Shown here piece by piece: positions 29,234-38,443 of a DNA stretch of 64,000 bases; the first letter of the stretch is position 1, and every line of letters starts with the position of its first letter. The stretch lies in the NCBI RefSeq assembly GCF_016679925.1, contig NZ_JAEQBW010000007.1, positions 1 through 64,000 of the forward strand, read 5' to 3'. The notes below the pieces were generated by a model. It did no database searches. It had not been told where the DNA came from and saw only the letters and a program-made list of their open reading frames with translations. A program made the position numbers and the translations under genes. This DNA is from Marivirga aurantiaca. Lineage in GTDB: Bacteria > Bacteroidota > Bacteroidia > Cytophagales > Cyclobacteriaceae.

Positions 29234-30001
29234 TCACATTGTTTGTTCGTTGGCTGCTTTTAGATCAAAACCAACTCCAACTGTGTTGTATATAAATTTA
29301 TCTTGAGCTTTATCCACTGCTTTGGCTTCATCGCCATACATCAATCCCCAGTCAGTTCTATCGATACTGAAATTGGTGAATGCTTTTACTGAATCTTCAG
29401 TTACATCAATTCTTGCAGGAACAGTAATTGCCAGGGTTTTACCTCTCATGGTTAAGTTACCTTTAATTTCGTGAGTTGCGCCCTCAAGTTCAAAGTCTTC
29501 AAGTTCCATGATGCGCTCACCCTCTTCGGGTTGTTGCATATCATTGGAATAAGAGTTATAAGAAGTTGCAACATCATCTTTTGGCTGAATAGATTTTACA
29601 GAAACTATTTCAAAGGTTGCAGTAGGATGATTGGCTGCATCAAAGAAATCGTCTGACTGTAAGTGTCCTACCAGTTTTCCATGACTCTCTTCATCATCTT
29701 GTAAATCCGTAATGGTGATTTTATTAATATCAAATACTAATTTGCCACCGGTTACTTCACCATCTTTCACTTTGATAGTACCATCAGCTAAAGCAATATT
29801 GCCATAATGTCTTCCTGTAGGTTTGGTTCCTACAAATTCCATTGAAGCTTCTTCATTGGAAATTGTTAATTCATTACCTTCGCTAACTGTAACTTCTTCT
29901 TCTTCGCTTACCTTTGCCTCGTCTTTTTTCTCGTTAGAGGTACAAGCAGCTACCAAAAGTAGAGCAAATACGTATAAACTTGTTGTTTTTAGAATTTTCA
30001 T
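29234..30001 (-). CDS. YceI-family lipoprotein
   Basis: The 255-residue protein has a lipoprotein signal (YVFALLLVAACTSNEKK), an acidic linker (EEEEVTVSEGNELTI) and a YceI lipocalin-like domain (about 50-250) with SMEFVGTKPTGRHYGNI, GKLVGHLQSDDFFDAANHPTATFEI, and FSIDRTDWGLMYG. YceI proteins bind isoprenoid or other lipophilic molecules in a beta-barrel, usually in the periplasm; lipid anchoring is common in Bacteroidota. It is monocistronic by its strong terminator. It is divergent from the gamma carbonic anhydrase gene. Confidence 0.93.
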   Translation of the reverse strand: MKILKTTSLYVFALLLVAACTSNEKKDEAKVSEEEEVTVSEGNELTISNEEASMEFVGTKPTGRHYGNIALADGTIKVKDGEVTGGKLVFDINKITITDLQDDEESHGKLVGHLQSDDFFDAANHPTATFEIVSVKSIQPKDDVATSYNSYSNDMQQPEEGERIMELEDFELEGATHEIKGNLTMRGKTLAITVPARIDVTEDSVKAFTNFSIDRTDWGLMYGDEAKAVDKAQDKFIYNTVGVGFDLKAANEQTM

Positions 30002-30115
30002 GTTTATGTTGGGTTTTAGTGATTGCGAGGATAACGAATTTCAATTTAATATGTTCATACTTTAGTTGTGTTTTCAACTTTATTTTAAATATTAATTAAT
30101 ATAACAATAAAAAAC

Positions 30116-30628
30116 ATGGGAATAATAAAAAAATGTAAAGGGATATCACCCTCATGGGGAAAGGATAGTTTCATAGCTGACAATGCTGTTATAGTCGGAG
30201 ATGTGATTATGGGAGATTCTTGTAGTGTTTGGTGGGGTGCTGTTATAAGGGGAGATGTGAATTCTATTCGAATAGGAGACAGGACCAATATACAGGATGG
30301 CGCCATTATCCATTGTACTTATCAAAAAGCGGCTACTAAAATTGGCAATGATGTTTCAATCGGTCATCAGGCGATTATACATGGATGTACGGTGGAAGAT
30401 TTGGCATTGGTGGGAATGGGTGCCATTGTAATGGACCATGCAGTGGTTCAGTCCGGGTCTATTGTAGCTGCCGGTGCCGTGGTTTTGGAAAATACTATAG
30501 TGGAATCAGGCTATATTTATGCAGGAGTGCCTGCTAAAAAGGTAAAAAAAATAGAGGGTGAATTGGGCGAAATATTTACCAGGACAGCCAAAAATTATGC
30601 GATGTATAAGGATTGGATTGAGGATTGA
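30116..30628 (+). CDS. Gamma carbonic anhydrase-family protein
   Basis: The 170-residue protein is built of left-handed beta-helix hexapeptide repeats ([LIV]-G-x-x-x-x; ADNAVIVGDVIMGDSCSVWWGAVIRGD). It carries the three metal-binding histidines of the family (AIIHCTYQK, SIGHQAIIHGCTV) and ends in a helix (RTAKNYAMYKDWIED). The family includes YrdA, PaaY and CaiE; many members are active or latent carbonic anhydrases, others have unknown substrates. It is a trimer in all known structures. It stands alone on the plus strand. Confidence 0.93.
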   Translation: MGIIKKCKGISPSWGKDSFIADNAVIVGDVIMGDSCSVWWGAVIRGDVNSIRIGDRTNIQDGAIIHCTYQKAATKIGNDVSIGHQAIIHGCTVEDLALVGMGAIVMDHAVVQSGSIVAAGAVVLENTIVESGYIYAGVPAKKVKKIEGELGEIFTRTAKNYAMYKDWIED

Positions 30629-30733
30629 GGGAGGTGTGGGTTCGCAAATCCTCTTAGTAGGACCTTAGTGGATGTTGCGGGAATTAGAGGAAGAAAGGGG
30701 CAGGCTGGGAGCTTATGGCTCACGGGCGGCTAT

Positions 30734-31336
30734 TCACACTTTTCTGCATTTTATTAAAAACATTGGCTGATTTTCATTCACATCAATGATTTCAACAAGT
30801 CCTGCTTTGCTAAATTCAGCTTGTACTGCTTCCTTGTCGTAATAAAATATTTTTGCTCCTTCGTGAAATTCATATCGATCTTTACTAATTCTTTTTCCTT
30901 TACCGAAATTGGCAGCTTCTTTCGTTACTGCTGTAAAAACCATATAACCACTTTCATTCAGTTGGTTATAGCAATTGTTAATTAATTCTGCCCTTTCGTT
31001 ATTGTCCAATAAGTGAATGAGAGCGTAACAAAATATTCCATCATATTTTTTGTCATCAAAAGGCATATCTGTTACAGAGCCGTGATAAATGTTCAAGTCT
31101 GTTCCATAATGCTTTTTAGCTAAATCAATGGCAGTTCTGGAAATTTCAATTCCTGTTACTGTCATTCCGTTGTCTCTGAAAATTTGTGCATTTCGTCCAT
31201 AGCCAATACCGGGAATGAGCATATTACTTACACCATTTTCGACAAATAAATCCTTTGTTAGTAAAGCAGATTTGGCAGGTTCAAAGCCCCACATTTCTTG
31301 CTTGTCAATAAAGTTTGCTTCCCAAAATTCTGTCAT
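30734..31336 (-). CDS. SAM-dependent methyltransferase, class I
   Basis: The 200-residue protein has motif I as MLIPGIGYGRNAQIFRDNG, an acidic residue after the second strand (TGIEISRTAI), YHGSVTDMPFDDKKYDGIF, and a post-motif strand (SGYMVFTAVTKE). The WGFEPAKSA start and layout are close to the TehB/thiopurine-like methyltransferases; the substrate is unknown. It overlaps the 85-residue gene upstream by 32 bases, and the two form a small operon. Confidence 0.85.
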   Translation of the reverse strand: MTEFWEANFIDKQEMWGFEPAKSALLTKDLFVENGVSNMLIPGIGYGRNAQIFRDNGMTVTGIEISRTAIDLAKKHYGTDLNIYHGSVTDMPFDDKKYDGIFCYALIHLLDNNERAELINNCYNQLNESGYMVFTAVTKEAANFGKGKRISKDRYEFHEGAKIFYYDKEAVQAEFSKAGLVEIIDVNENQPMFLIKCRKV

Positions 31337-31562
31337 AGTTGCTATCCTTTACACGCAAAAATTGTCCCGTATTCGGGATTTTATCTTCTAATATTGCGCA
31401 ATCAAAACCCATATTTTTTACTAAGCTGATAATGTTAGATGCATTAATATTTTTGCCTTCTACCCTCAGAATATTGTGCTGACATGGAAAGAAGTCTATT
31501 TCATCATGTTCCATATCAAAAGTAATTTTCAAGGCAAGAAAAATTTCTTTTATTTTACTCAC
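31305..31562 (-). CDS. Small hypothetical protein (85 aa) upstream of methyltransferase
   Basis: The product starts MSKIKEIFLALKITFDMEHDEIDFFPCQHN and ends RVKDSNYDRILGSKLY. No signal, membrane helix or known motif is seen; one Cys in FFPCQHN and one in FDCAIL are the only cysteines. Overlap of 32 bases with the methyltransferase gene suggests translational coupling. Real coding is supported by the overlap arrangement and protein-like composition, but the function is unknown. Confidence 0.6.
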   Translation of the reverse strand: MSKIKEIFLALKITFDMEHDEIDFFPCQHNILRVEGKNINASNIISLVKNMGFDCAILEDKIPNTGQFLRVKDSNYDRILGSKLY

Positions 31563-31573
31563 CAGCTTGCGAT

Positions 31574-31664
31574 CAATGTCGTTAAGTTAAGACAGACTTC
31601 CTTCTCCCTTTGGAGAAGGATAAAAGGTTGAGGTTTTAGTTTAAAGCTTAACTTAACGACATTG
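31574..31664 (+). repeat. Family-2 inverted-repeat element, copy 1 (91 bp)
   Basis: Perfect 18-base terminal inverted repeats CAATGTCGTTAAGTTAAG and CTTAACTTAACGACATTG enclose 55 bases. The interior includes CCTTCTCC/GGAGAAGG. A related copy lies in the opposite orientation at 39324. No open frame. Confidence 0.8.
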
Positions 31665-31719
31665 AGCTGACGATTATCAGTAGCACTTTTAATGTTTGTT
31701 ATAAACACTTCAACCATTT

Positions 31720-32628
31720 TTAAAAAGTTTCTTTTACCAATTCCCCATTTACCATAGCTCCAGCTACGTTGCCAGTATACACGGCATTGGCCACTGAGCG
31801 CATCATGCTACTATTATCGCCACAGGCAAACACACCATCAATGGTGGTCTTTTGAAAAAGATCTACCTTAATATGACCGTCTTCCGTGAGTTCACAACCT
31901 ATTGCTTTTGGTATTTCTGAATGCTGCCTGAAAGGGAGTGCGGCATAAACGCCTTCAAATGACATTTTTTCTCCATTTTTAAAAACCACATTTTGAATAT
32001 ATCCTTTCTGATGTTCAATTTCTGATATTTCAGCATCAATTATTTTTATGTTGTGGCTGGTGAGTTTTTGGATTTGCTCCCTTGTAAAATCTGCTTTGCC
32101 GGAAGTTAAAATTGTTAAGTCCTCTGTTAAATTTTTTACTAAGGGAGCAAGGTGCATGGCTCTTTCGGCATTCGCTAAAATCCCTGTTTTGCTATTGCGT
32201 AATTCATAGCCATGGCAATAAGGACAATGAACTACTGAAATACCCCAACAATCGGAAAACCCTTTTATATCAGGCATTATATCAGTAATCCCCGTGGCAA
32301 AAATCAGTTTTTGAGAGAAAAATTCTTTACCGGATTGGGTTTGAATTCGAAATTCGTTTTGGATTTTTTCCCCACTAACAGCAATATCGGTAAGGAAGCT
32401 GACTGAGCTATATTTTAATACCTGCTCCTTTGCGATTTTCGCTATTTCAGCAGGTTTGGCCCCATCTTGTGTAATAAAATTGTGGGAGTGCGGAGTCTGT
32501 CGGTTGCAAGCTAATCCACTATCAATAATCAGCACATTTCTTAATGACCTGCCCAAGGCCATTGCAGCTGATAAACCCGCATAACTTCCACCTATAATGA
32601 TTGCCTCAAAGTTTTTAGTATCTGTCAT
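31720..32628 (-). CDS. NAD(P)/FAD-dependent oxidoreductase, thioredoxin-reductase-like
   Basis: The 302-residue protein has an FAD-binding Rossmann motif at the start (AIIIGGSYAGLSAAMALGRS), the redox pair CPYCHGYE (about 134-137) in the place of thioredoxin reductase CATC, a second nucleotide-binding region (KTGILANAERAMHLAPLV) that lacks a clean GxGxxA, and the C-terminal FAD block DGVFACGDNSSMMRSVANAV. It belongs to the small TrxB-like family seen in many Bacteroidota and Actinobacteria. The electron acceptor is unknown, and the altered NAD(P) motif suggests it may not be a true thioredoxin reductase. Confidence 0.88.
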   Translation of the reverse strand: MTDTKNFEAIIIGGSYAGLSAAMALGRSLRNVLIIDSGLACNRQTPHSHNFITQDGAKPAEIAKIAKEQVLKYSSVSFLTDIAVSGEKIQNEFRIQTQSGKEFFSQKLIFATGITDIMPDIKGFSDCWGISVVHCPYCHGYELRNSKTGILANAERAMHLAPLVKNLTEDLTILTSGKADFTREQIQKLTSHNIKIIDAEISEIEHQKGYIQNVVFKNGEKMSFEGVYAALPFRQHSEIPKAIGCELTEDGHIKVDLFQKTTIDGVFACGDNSSMMRSVANAVYTGNVAGAMVNGELVKETF

Positions 32629-32733
32629 ATGATTCTAATTTAGAGAAGCCTGTAAGAGGTATTATTGGATTTAAGTGTAATCCCAATACTCTTAATGACT
32701 TCATTGATTCCTTGCTTGTTTATTTAATATTAA

Positions 32734-32801
32734 TGCAATTAAGTTGCGTTAAATGCTTTACAAACATAGAATCGTTTTTGCAATAACGCAACTTAATTGC
32801 A
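32734..32801. repeat. 18-base perfect inverted repeat
   Basis: TGCAATTAAGTTGCGTTA (32734-32751) pairs exactly with TAACGCAACTTAATTGCA (32784-32801) across a 32-base loop. It might be a small MITE end pair, a transposon relic or an operator. No second copy was found in the window. Confidence 0.6.
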
Positions 32802-32832
32802 ATAAAAAAGAATGAAACGGGGAGAGACATAG

Positions 32833-32967
32833 TCTAAAACAAAAATCCCTGAAGTTATTGACTGGGTACTGAACAGGTTTTGTGAGGATGGTAAAGTCCT
32901 TAAGGTGGTTGTGGATGATGGAAAGCAATATTTTGGTTCGGTTGAAGAGTTGCTAAACTTTAGCTGA
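32833..32967 (+). pseudogene. Short coding remnant, family unknown
   Basis: A frame without start codon reads KIPEVIDWVLNRFCEDGKVL, then VVVDDGKQYFGSVEELLNFS and a stop. It is protein-like in composition and predicted secondary structure but is preceded by an in-frame stop and has no start. It is likely the C-terminal relic of a lost gene. I cannot name the family. Confidence 0.3.
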
Positions 32968-33140
32968 TATTTTGAGATCACGGTTAGAGAGGAGTAAGTT
33001 GAAAGCTTACTTAATTACTACCACAAGTTACGCTATGATAAACTTACGGTAGTAGGAGTAATCATTGGAAATATCACGTTGGATGCTTCCGTAAATGAAA
33101 GCATCCAACGTGATGAGTAGACAATATCAAAAGATAGTTT

Positions 33141-33860
33141 TCAAGGACCTTGTAAAACAGGTTCCCAGTAAATTTTTGTATCGAAGATAACCATATCCAT
33201 ACAATTAATTGGAGAGGCAGCAATAGCAATTGCCGTCCCATGTAGTGTCTCATCAAGAGTCAAGGTGGTTAACTTATGATCAGCTTCCAGATTATGCTCC
33301 AACAATTGCCATTGTCCTGATTTGAAAATATAGACATCAAACAGAGGTCTTTCATTCCAATAACAGCCATCCGGATAAAGGTATGGGAGACGACTGGCAA
33401 AGATTTCAATTTTATTCACCGGAGAAGGATATATAAAATTCATTGCAACAAAGCCACCAGGTTGGATCTGAGCTTGGTAGCTCATTTCGCAGGTGTTGTA
33501 ATACGCTCTCTTCCTGATCTTTGCCTCATGAAAATACCATGGTACAATCGGGCCGTTATCATCCAGCCACAATACTTGGTCTAAAAAATTCTTCTCAGAG
33601 GTGAAAGTTAACCTACCGCAGTTATAAGCAGCTGCGGCATCAATGGGAAGAAATTCGAACCAATTACTATTGAAATCTTCATAATACTCATCACTATTTA
33701 ATACTCTGGCATTCACTCCGTTCTTTATTTCATTTTCAGGTACAGGCAGTTGTATTTCATTTTCTGATAATTCTTCTAGTATATTGGAATCATCACATCC
33801 AGACAGAGTGATCGCTGCTAACAGAATTAGTATGGTTGGTTTTAATATTATTTTTTTCAT
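33141..33860 (-). CDS. Lipoprotein of unknown function (239 aa)
   Basis: A lipoprotein signal (LILLAAITLSGCDDSN) leads into a mature region rich in aromatic residues and beta strands (FNSNWFEFLPIDAAAAYNCGRLTF, NKIEIFASRLPYLYPDG, YIFKSGQWQLLEHN). The later part resembles a galactose-binding-like jelly roll (VNKIEIFASR, LFDVYIFKSGQWQLLEHNL), but I cannot name a family. It lies 18 bases downstream of the alpha/beta hydrolase gene and is very probably cotranscribed, so a joint extracellular function is likely. Confidence 0.75.
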   Translation of the reverse strand: MKKIILKPTILILLAAITLSGCDDSNILEELSENEIQLPVPENEIKNGVNARVLNSDEYYEDFNSNWFEFLPIDAAAAYNCGRLTFTSEKNFLDQVLWLDDNGPIVPWYFHEAKIRKRAYYNTCEMSYQAQIQPGGFVAMNFIYPSPVNKIEIFASRLPYLYPDGCYWNERPLFDVYIFKSGQWQLLEHNLEADHKLTTLTLDETLHGTAIAIAASPINCMDMVIFDTKIYWEPVLQGP

Positions 33861-33878
33861 TGTTGTGTTGCTAAGTGA

Positions 33879-35525
33879 TTAATCAGTAATTGAAATGTTG
33901 TCCAGAATAATCCTGCCTGTCGGATAATTAGGGTCATTAAATTCAAATTTTATACTTTTAATTTTGGTTAAATCAACGCCATTAAACGCTGAAAAGGGTA
34001 TGATGTAAGAGCGCATAGCATTCTTTGTGGCATCCAGAGGTGAATCCGGGTGAGCTACCCAAAAATTTTGGAGAATTACCGGAGGTTTTATAAGGCCACC
34101 AAACGTGGAAATATTGATCGAATTGCTTGGAGTGTCAGCATCATCCACTAGTGAAATTCTGGAATCAACATCTGACATATTAGCATCACCTGTGTATCGC
34201 TGACTTATTGTAAAGGTTAGATACTTGTTTTCGAGATCCATATCATTGCTATTCAATAACTGAAAATAGGGATCATTGTTTTGTTGATTGTCCCAGGCAA
34301 GTTCAACACAATAGGTGTTATGCGGGCTATAAGGATCATCAATGGAGTAATACAGGCTATGATCAATATTGTTATAGTCTAATGTTATTGTATTTGAAAT
34401 CCCGTTTAAAATATTCTGATTTTCAAAATTAACCAGCTTATAGAAGTTAGCAGACCAGTTTAAATGTCTGATATCATTAATCTGACCAAGACCGGAAGGC
34501 TTTTGCTGAAATTTTAAGTATTTGTTCTGAGATTCATCTCCCTGGAATTCCCTTTTTAAATAAGCTGTTATGTAGGATTTGGCAAACGGAATGGATTGAT
34601 AATAATGTTGTGGTCCTTGCACAAATATCATCTCCTTATTATCAGCATTAAGAAGATTACTTTTCTGAAAATCATCATAGTACTTAAAAGCTGTTTTCAT
34701 GGTTTGTCCCTGGGCTTTAGAACCAAATGCACTTCCGTCTGTATCATGAGATACGGATATTCCCATCATAGAAGGAACGTGCAAACTAAAATCAGGAGAC
34801 TGGTTTTCGAATTCAGGATATACTGTTGGAGACATAAAAACCACCGCTTTTAAATTGAAACCAGCCCCGTAGATCCCGGGTTTACCAGGATCATATGGAC
34901 CTCCCAATAGTTTTGTGATGGTAGATCCCCCGGCACTATGACCTATGATGGCCAGATCATGATTCATATAGGCTCCAAGATTATTTCCATTAGACATGAC
35001 CTTTTCAAAAACATGCTTGGTATGCAAATAGAAAAGTTTGTCTCCTTGCTCAGGATCTTGTCCTGAAACCTGATTTCGCTTATAATAAAGAACAATAAAA
35101 CCATGACTTACAATATGTTCCATCATGGGTCTATACTGATCAAAACCAACTTCGGTATTTGGATTGCCATCAGCATGAATAATTACGACAAATGGGAATC
35201 TTTCCTTGGTTATTTCACATCCTTCCCCTGTGGAAGTCTTGTTTTTTGGGATCATTACCCACCCTTCTCTCCAATATTCTTTATCGCTACTTACTTCTAT
35301 GCCCGAGTTCTCCCGATTATCAGGTAAAGAATAGTCAATCACACAAGGGTCATAATACCCTGGTCTACCAGGATCTGGATACCATGCATAATCATTGGAA
35401 GACTCAGCAACTGGAGCTGCCCGCTCTCTCATTTCTGTTAGAAACGCTGGATCAGTACAGGCTAGAAAACTTGATAATAACATAATCATTATCAGGTTGA
35501 TAAATTTTTGATTAGTATTGTTCAT
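33879..35525 (-). CDS. Secreted lipoprotein alpha/beta hydrolase with C-terminal carbohydrate-binding-like domain
   Basis: From the start MNNTNQKFINLI (35525) a lipoprotein signal ends SSFLACTDPAF. A longer frame begins at 35588 but would put extra residues before the signal. The catalytic part (about 90-360) has FPFVVIIHADGNP (oxyanion region), the nucleophile elbow AIIGHSAGGS and a histidine in VQGPQHYYQS, as in dienelactone-hydrolase or cutinase-like (PET hydrolase-like) enzymes. The C-terminal 170 residues are beta-rich and end in KIKSIKFEFNDPNYPTGRIILDNISI, typical of a CBM-like jelly roll. A polyester or acyl-ester substrate is possible but not shown. Confidence 0.82.
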   Translation of the reverse strand: MNNTNQKFINLIMIMLLSSFLACTDPAFLTEMRERAAPVAESSNDYAWYPDPGRPGYYDPCVIDYSLPDNRENSGIEVSSDKEYWREGWVMIPKNKTSTGEGCEITKERFPFVVIIHADGNPNTEVGFDQYRPMMEHIVSHGFIVLYYKRNQVSGQDPEQGDKLFYLHTKHVFEKVMSNGNNLGAYMNHDLAIIGHSAGGSTITKLLGGPYDPGKPGIYGAGFNLKAVVFMSPTVYPEFENQSPDFSLHVPSMMGISVSHDTDGSAFGSKAQGQTMKTAFKYYDDFQKSNLLNADNKEMIFVQGPQHYYQSIPFAKSYITAYLKREFQGDESQNKYLKFQQKPSGLGQINDIRHLNWSANFYKLVNFENQNILNGISNTITLDYNNIDHSLYYSIDDPYSPHNTYCVELAWDNQQNNDPYFQLLNSNDMDLENKYLTFTISQRYTGDANMSDVDSRISLVDDADTPSNSINISTFGGLIKPPVILQNFWVAHPDSPLDATKNAMRSYIIPFSAFNGVDLTKIKSIKFEFNDPNYPTGRIILDNISITD

Positions 35526-35594
35526 AATAATATTTGTCAGTTTAAGTACTGCAAATATTATTAATGAAAAGGTAAAGTGCTTGATCAATTGATG

Positions 35595-35636
35595 AATGAG
35601 GGGTTTGAATTAATAAATGAGGAGTTTTAATTAATA
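35595..35636. repeat. 21-base tandem duplication
   Basis: Two adjacent 21-base units (35595-35615 and 35616-35636), each AATGAGGNGTTTNAATTAATA, differ at two positions. They lie just upstream of the hydrolase gene, close to where its promoter would be. Confidence 0.6.
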
Positions 35637-35995
35637 AAGAGATATTAACAAATACTACAAGAGTAGTATTCACCTATTTAATTGATTTTAGAAGTGCTCA
35701 TCTTATGGATGTTAGAGCTAAAAACAGCAGAGTGGTCCACAGCTGTCCTTAAAGGTTTGGTTGAGTAATGGTGAAGAGCTAAGATAGTATATTTTATTTT
35801 ATTTACGCTCCATCTATGTAATTATACTATTGACTGAAAAATATGAACTAATTCGAGTTTTAGAGGGAGAGTTCTCCTGAGAAGCAGGGTGTCTTACTTC
35901 ATAATCAAAATTGATTTATTTGTCAAAATCGAAGAATCCAGACTGCTTAACAACTTCCCCAAAGTTCAAAACTTTTCCAAAGTTTACCACTCCAT
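35637..35995. other. Intergenic, nothing recognised
   Basis: The A+T-rich spacer between the hydrolase promoter region and the end of the metalloprotease gene shows no convincing frame, hairpin terminator or repeat. Confidence 0.5.
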
Positions 35996-38443
35996 TCAAT
36001 CACAAAAGCTGCCAATCGGGCTGCCTGGTGGCAAGTCCCTGGACTCTTTTACTTTGTAATCCATTGGTTGCTCTAAAAACAAATTGATTTGGCTTTGAAG
36101 ATAATCTGCATGTACTTGTCTTCCAGCCAAGCTTCCAAATCCTCTTTGGCCCGCAAATGACTGGATATTCTTCAGTTGGGCCATCAATTCAGCCTGAACA
36201 AGGGGAGAGTTGTTGGCGTTTTGCATGCTTTTTATTAGTTGCATTACATAAGCGTGCTGTACCGTCATTTGAATGGCTCCTTGATACCCGCTTTGTTGCC
36301 TGCTTTTGAACAGTGCGTCAAATACAGTATTCAGTACTTCTTTTACTCCCGGGTTTTTACTATCCCGACTATTAAATTCTATTAAGCGAGCCATTCTTTC
36401 AGGATGTAATAACAATTCAAATACCATAGTGGCGGCTTGTTCCGATGCGCCTATGGCATCAAAAGTGACACCTGTTCTTCCTTTCAATAATTCCCTGTTG
36501 TCATAGTAGGAGAGTGGCCTTGGATGGATTTCCTTTAATAATTTTTCCGGTAAAGCCAGGGTTTCGGGAGATACGGCATTCAGTAAGCTATTGACTGCCT
36601 CCATTTGCCATTGAGGAGCGACAATTTGCATCTCTTTTTGTGCATCTCCTTTTACTTTATAGCTGTAATCTATGCCTCCGATTAGTTTCACAGCAGCTTC
36701 CACCTGGTAGCGGTGCAGAAAATAGACAGGGATCAACACATCCTGTATTTTAGCCATTGGTTCCCCTTTTCTAATCACGGAAGCATCCATTTTTTCAAAA
36801 GCTTTGGACCTGATGTCTATCAATCGATTTAATTCTACAACAGCATCTTTTCCGTTATCCCATAAATGCGCATAAGGATGAGCTCCCCCTGTGGTTCTTG
36901 CATCCCGATCAGATATAAATCTTAAGCCTGCCTCGGTAGCCTCTTCTAAAATTTTTTCCAGCGCTTTGTCTTCGTTTACCTCCTCAGGGAATTGTTCATA
37001 GCCATACCTGATCGCTATTTTATCCCATGATCCTATTCCTGAAGTATAAGCATTGCTAAGATCAATATTTCCTTTGTCGTCAATGGCTATTTTCGGATGC
37101 GGATAGTCCATTACGGAAGCATCCTCATTGGTGCTGGCAATATAATTATGAGCTAAGCCAATCGTATGACCTATTTCGTGGGCAGAAAGTTGCCTTAACC
37201 TGGCCAAGGCCATTTCTTCCATTCTTGGGTCACTATCATTTTCCTTAAAAGCAGCCAATAATCCTGTGGCTATTAAGTAATCCTGACGTACCCGTAACGA
37301 CCCAAGGCTAACATGTCCTTTAATGATTTCACCTGTCCGTGGATCTACTACGCTTGCTCCATAACTCCAACCCCTGGTAGAGCGATGTACCCACTGAATT
37401 ACATTGTATCTGATATCCAACGGATCAGCGCCTTCCGGAAGCATTTCCACTTGAAAACCATCGATAAAACCGGCAGCTTCAAAAGCTTCGTTCCACCACC
37501 TGGCCCCATCCAGCAGGGCAGATCTCACAGGCTCCGGAGTGCCGGGATCTAAATAATAAATAATGGGTTCAACAGCTTTGCTCTTTTCTTTTCCCGGATT
37601 GGCTTTTTGCAAACGGTGCCTGTTGATGTATCGTTGGTTGATGTCTTCTGTAATGGGCACACTGTAATCTTTAAAACCGGTACCAAAATAGCCGGCCCGT
37701 ACATCAAATTCTCTTGGTTCGAAATCGTCATCAGGCAATTCAACAAAAGAATGGTGCTGTCTCACCGTAATGTTTTGCGGATCGGGTGTTACAGATCTTA
37801 TTTCCCTGCCAATAGGCTCACCTGCGAAGGAAATCCAAAAGTCCAGTTCCGTATTTTGCTGGAAATTTCCTGAACCTTCCAAATGAAATGCGGAATTGGC
37901 TTTATTAAATTGATAACTTCCTTCTTTCTGGCTTTTGAGGCGATTCGAAACTCTATGTGCATCTCGAAGAAAGAAGTCTGTGGCATCCACTAAGACTGAC
38001 CAATCCTGCTGCGCTACTATATCAAAAGAAAAAAGTATGGAATGAGAAAATGCATCAGTTATTGATTTGCGTTCAGCTTCGTTTTCTGTAGAGGCCCTGT
38101 AATCATAATTGGGTTGGAAAAGGAAAATCTTGTTGCCTATTTTTTTGAATGTTACTATTCTGGAATTGCCTATTTGACCTCTGTCAAGCCCTATGTCATT
38201 GGAACCTATTCCAGCGGAAAGGTAATTGACATATAAAAATTCTGTATTCAGCTTGTCTATTTCAAGCAATATTTTTCCTGATTTTTCATCCCAATAATAG
38301 TTGAAATAGCCAGCGAATTTTTCTTTTTCGGCTATTGTTTTTTGCCATTCCGATTGTGGTGTGGCATTATTGGCTGATTGGTTGGTTTTGCAGGCGGATA
38401 GCACTACGAATACTATAAACAACAGGTAAATTCTCATTTTCAT
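35996..38443 (-). CDS. Zinc-dependent metalloprotease, metzincin of the DUF4953/DUF5117 type, lipoprotein
   Basis: The 815-residue protein has a lipoprotein signal (LLFIVFVVLSACKTNQ), a long N-terminal domain (DUF5117-like, about 25-270, with FLYVNYLSAGIGSNDIGLDRGQ), and a catalytic domain with the extended zinc motif HEIGHTIGLAHN (about 421-432) followed by the Met-turn VMDYPHP. A C-terminal helical domain continues to the end. Such proteins are common in Bacteroidota and are predicted secreted peptidases; substrates are unknown. The gene stands alone on the minus strand. Confidence 0.9.
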   Translation of the reverse strand: MKMRIYLLFIVFVVLSACKTNQSANNATPQSEWQKTIAEKEKFAGYFNYYWDEKSGKILLEIDKLNTEFLYVNYLSAGIGSNDIGLDRGQIGNSRIVTFKKIGNKIFLFQPNYDYRASTENEAERKSITDAFSHSILFSFDIVAQQDWSVLVDATDFFLRDAHRVSNRLKSQKEGSYQFNKANSAFHLEGSGNFQQNTELDFWISFAGEPIGREIRSVTPDPQNITVRQHHSFVELPDDDFEPREFDVRAGYFGTGFKDYSVPITEDINQRYINRHRLQKANPGKEKSKAVEPIIYYLDPGTPEPVRSALLDGARWWNEAFEAAGFIDGFQVEMLPEGADPLDIRYNVIQWVHRSTRGWSYGASVVDPRTGEIIKGHVSLGSLRVRQDYLIATGLLAAFKENDSDPRMEEMALARLRQLSAHEIGHTIGLAHNYIASTNEDASVMDYPHPKIAIDDKGNIDLSNAYTSGIGSWDKIAIRYGYEQFPEEVNEDKALEKILEEATEAGLRFISDRDARTTGGAHPYAHLWDNGKDAVVELNRLIDIRSKAFEKMDASVIRKGEPMAKIQDVLIPVYFLHRYQVEAAVKLIGGIDYSYKVKGDAQKEMQIVAPQWQMEAVNSLLNAVSPETLALPEKLLKEIHPRPLSYYDNRELLKGRTGVTFDAIGASEQAATMVFELLLHPERMARLIEFNSRDSKNPGVKEVLNTVFDALFKSRQQSGYQGAIQMTVQHAYVMQLIKSMQNANNSPLVQAELMAQLKNIQSFAGQRGFGSLAGRQVHADYLQSQINLFLEQPMDYKVKESRDLPPGSPIGSFCD

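Larger units (their letters stand above)
32629..33140. other. 512-base gap with inverted repeat and coding remnant
   Basis: The gap holds an 18-base perfect inverted repeat (32734-32801) and a 45-codon coding-like remnant on the plus strand (32833-32967). The rest shows no frame or hairpin that I can support. Confidence 0.5.

Noticed and set aside
35595-35636. CRISPR or iteron array
   Set aside because: Only two 21-base tandem units without spacers.
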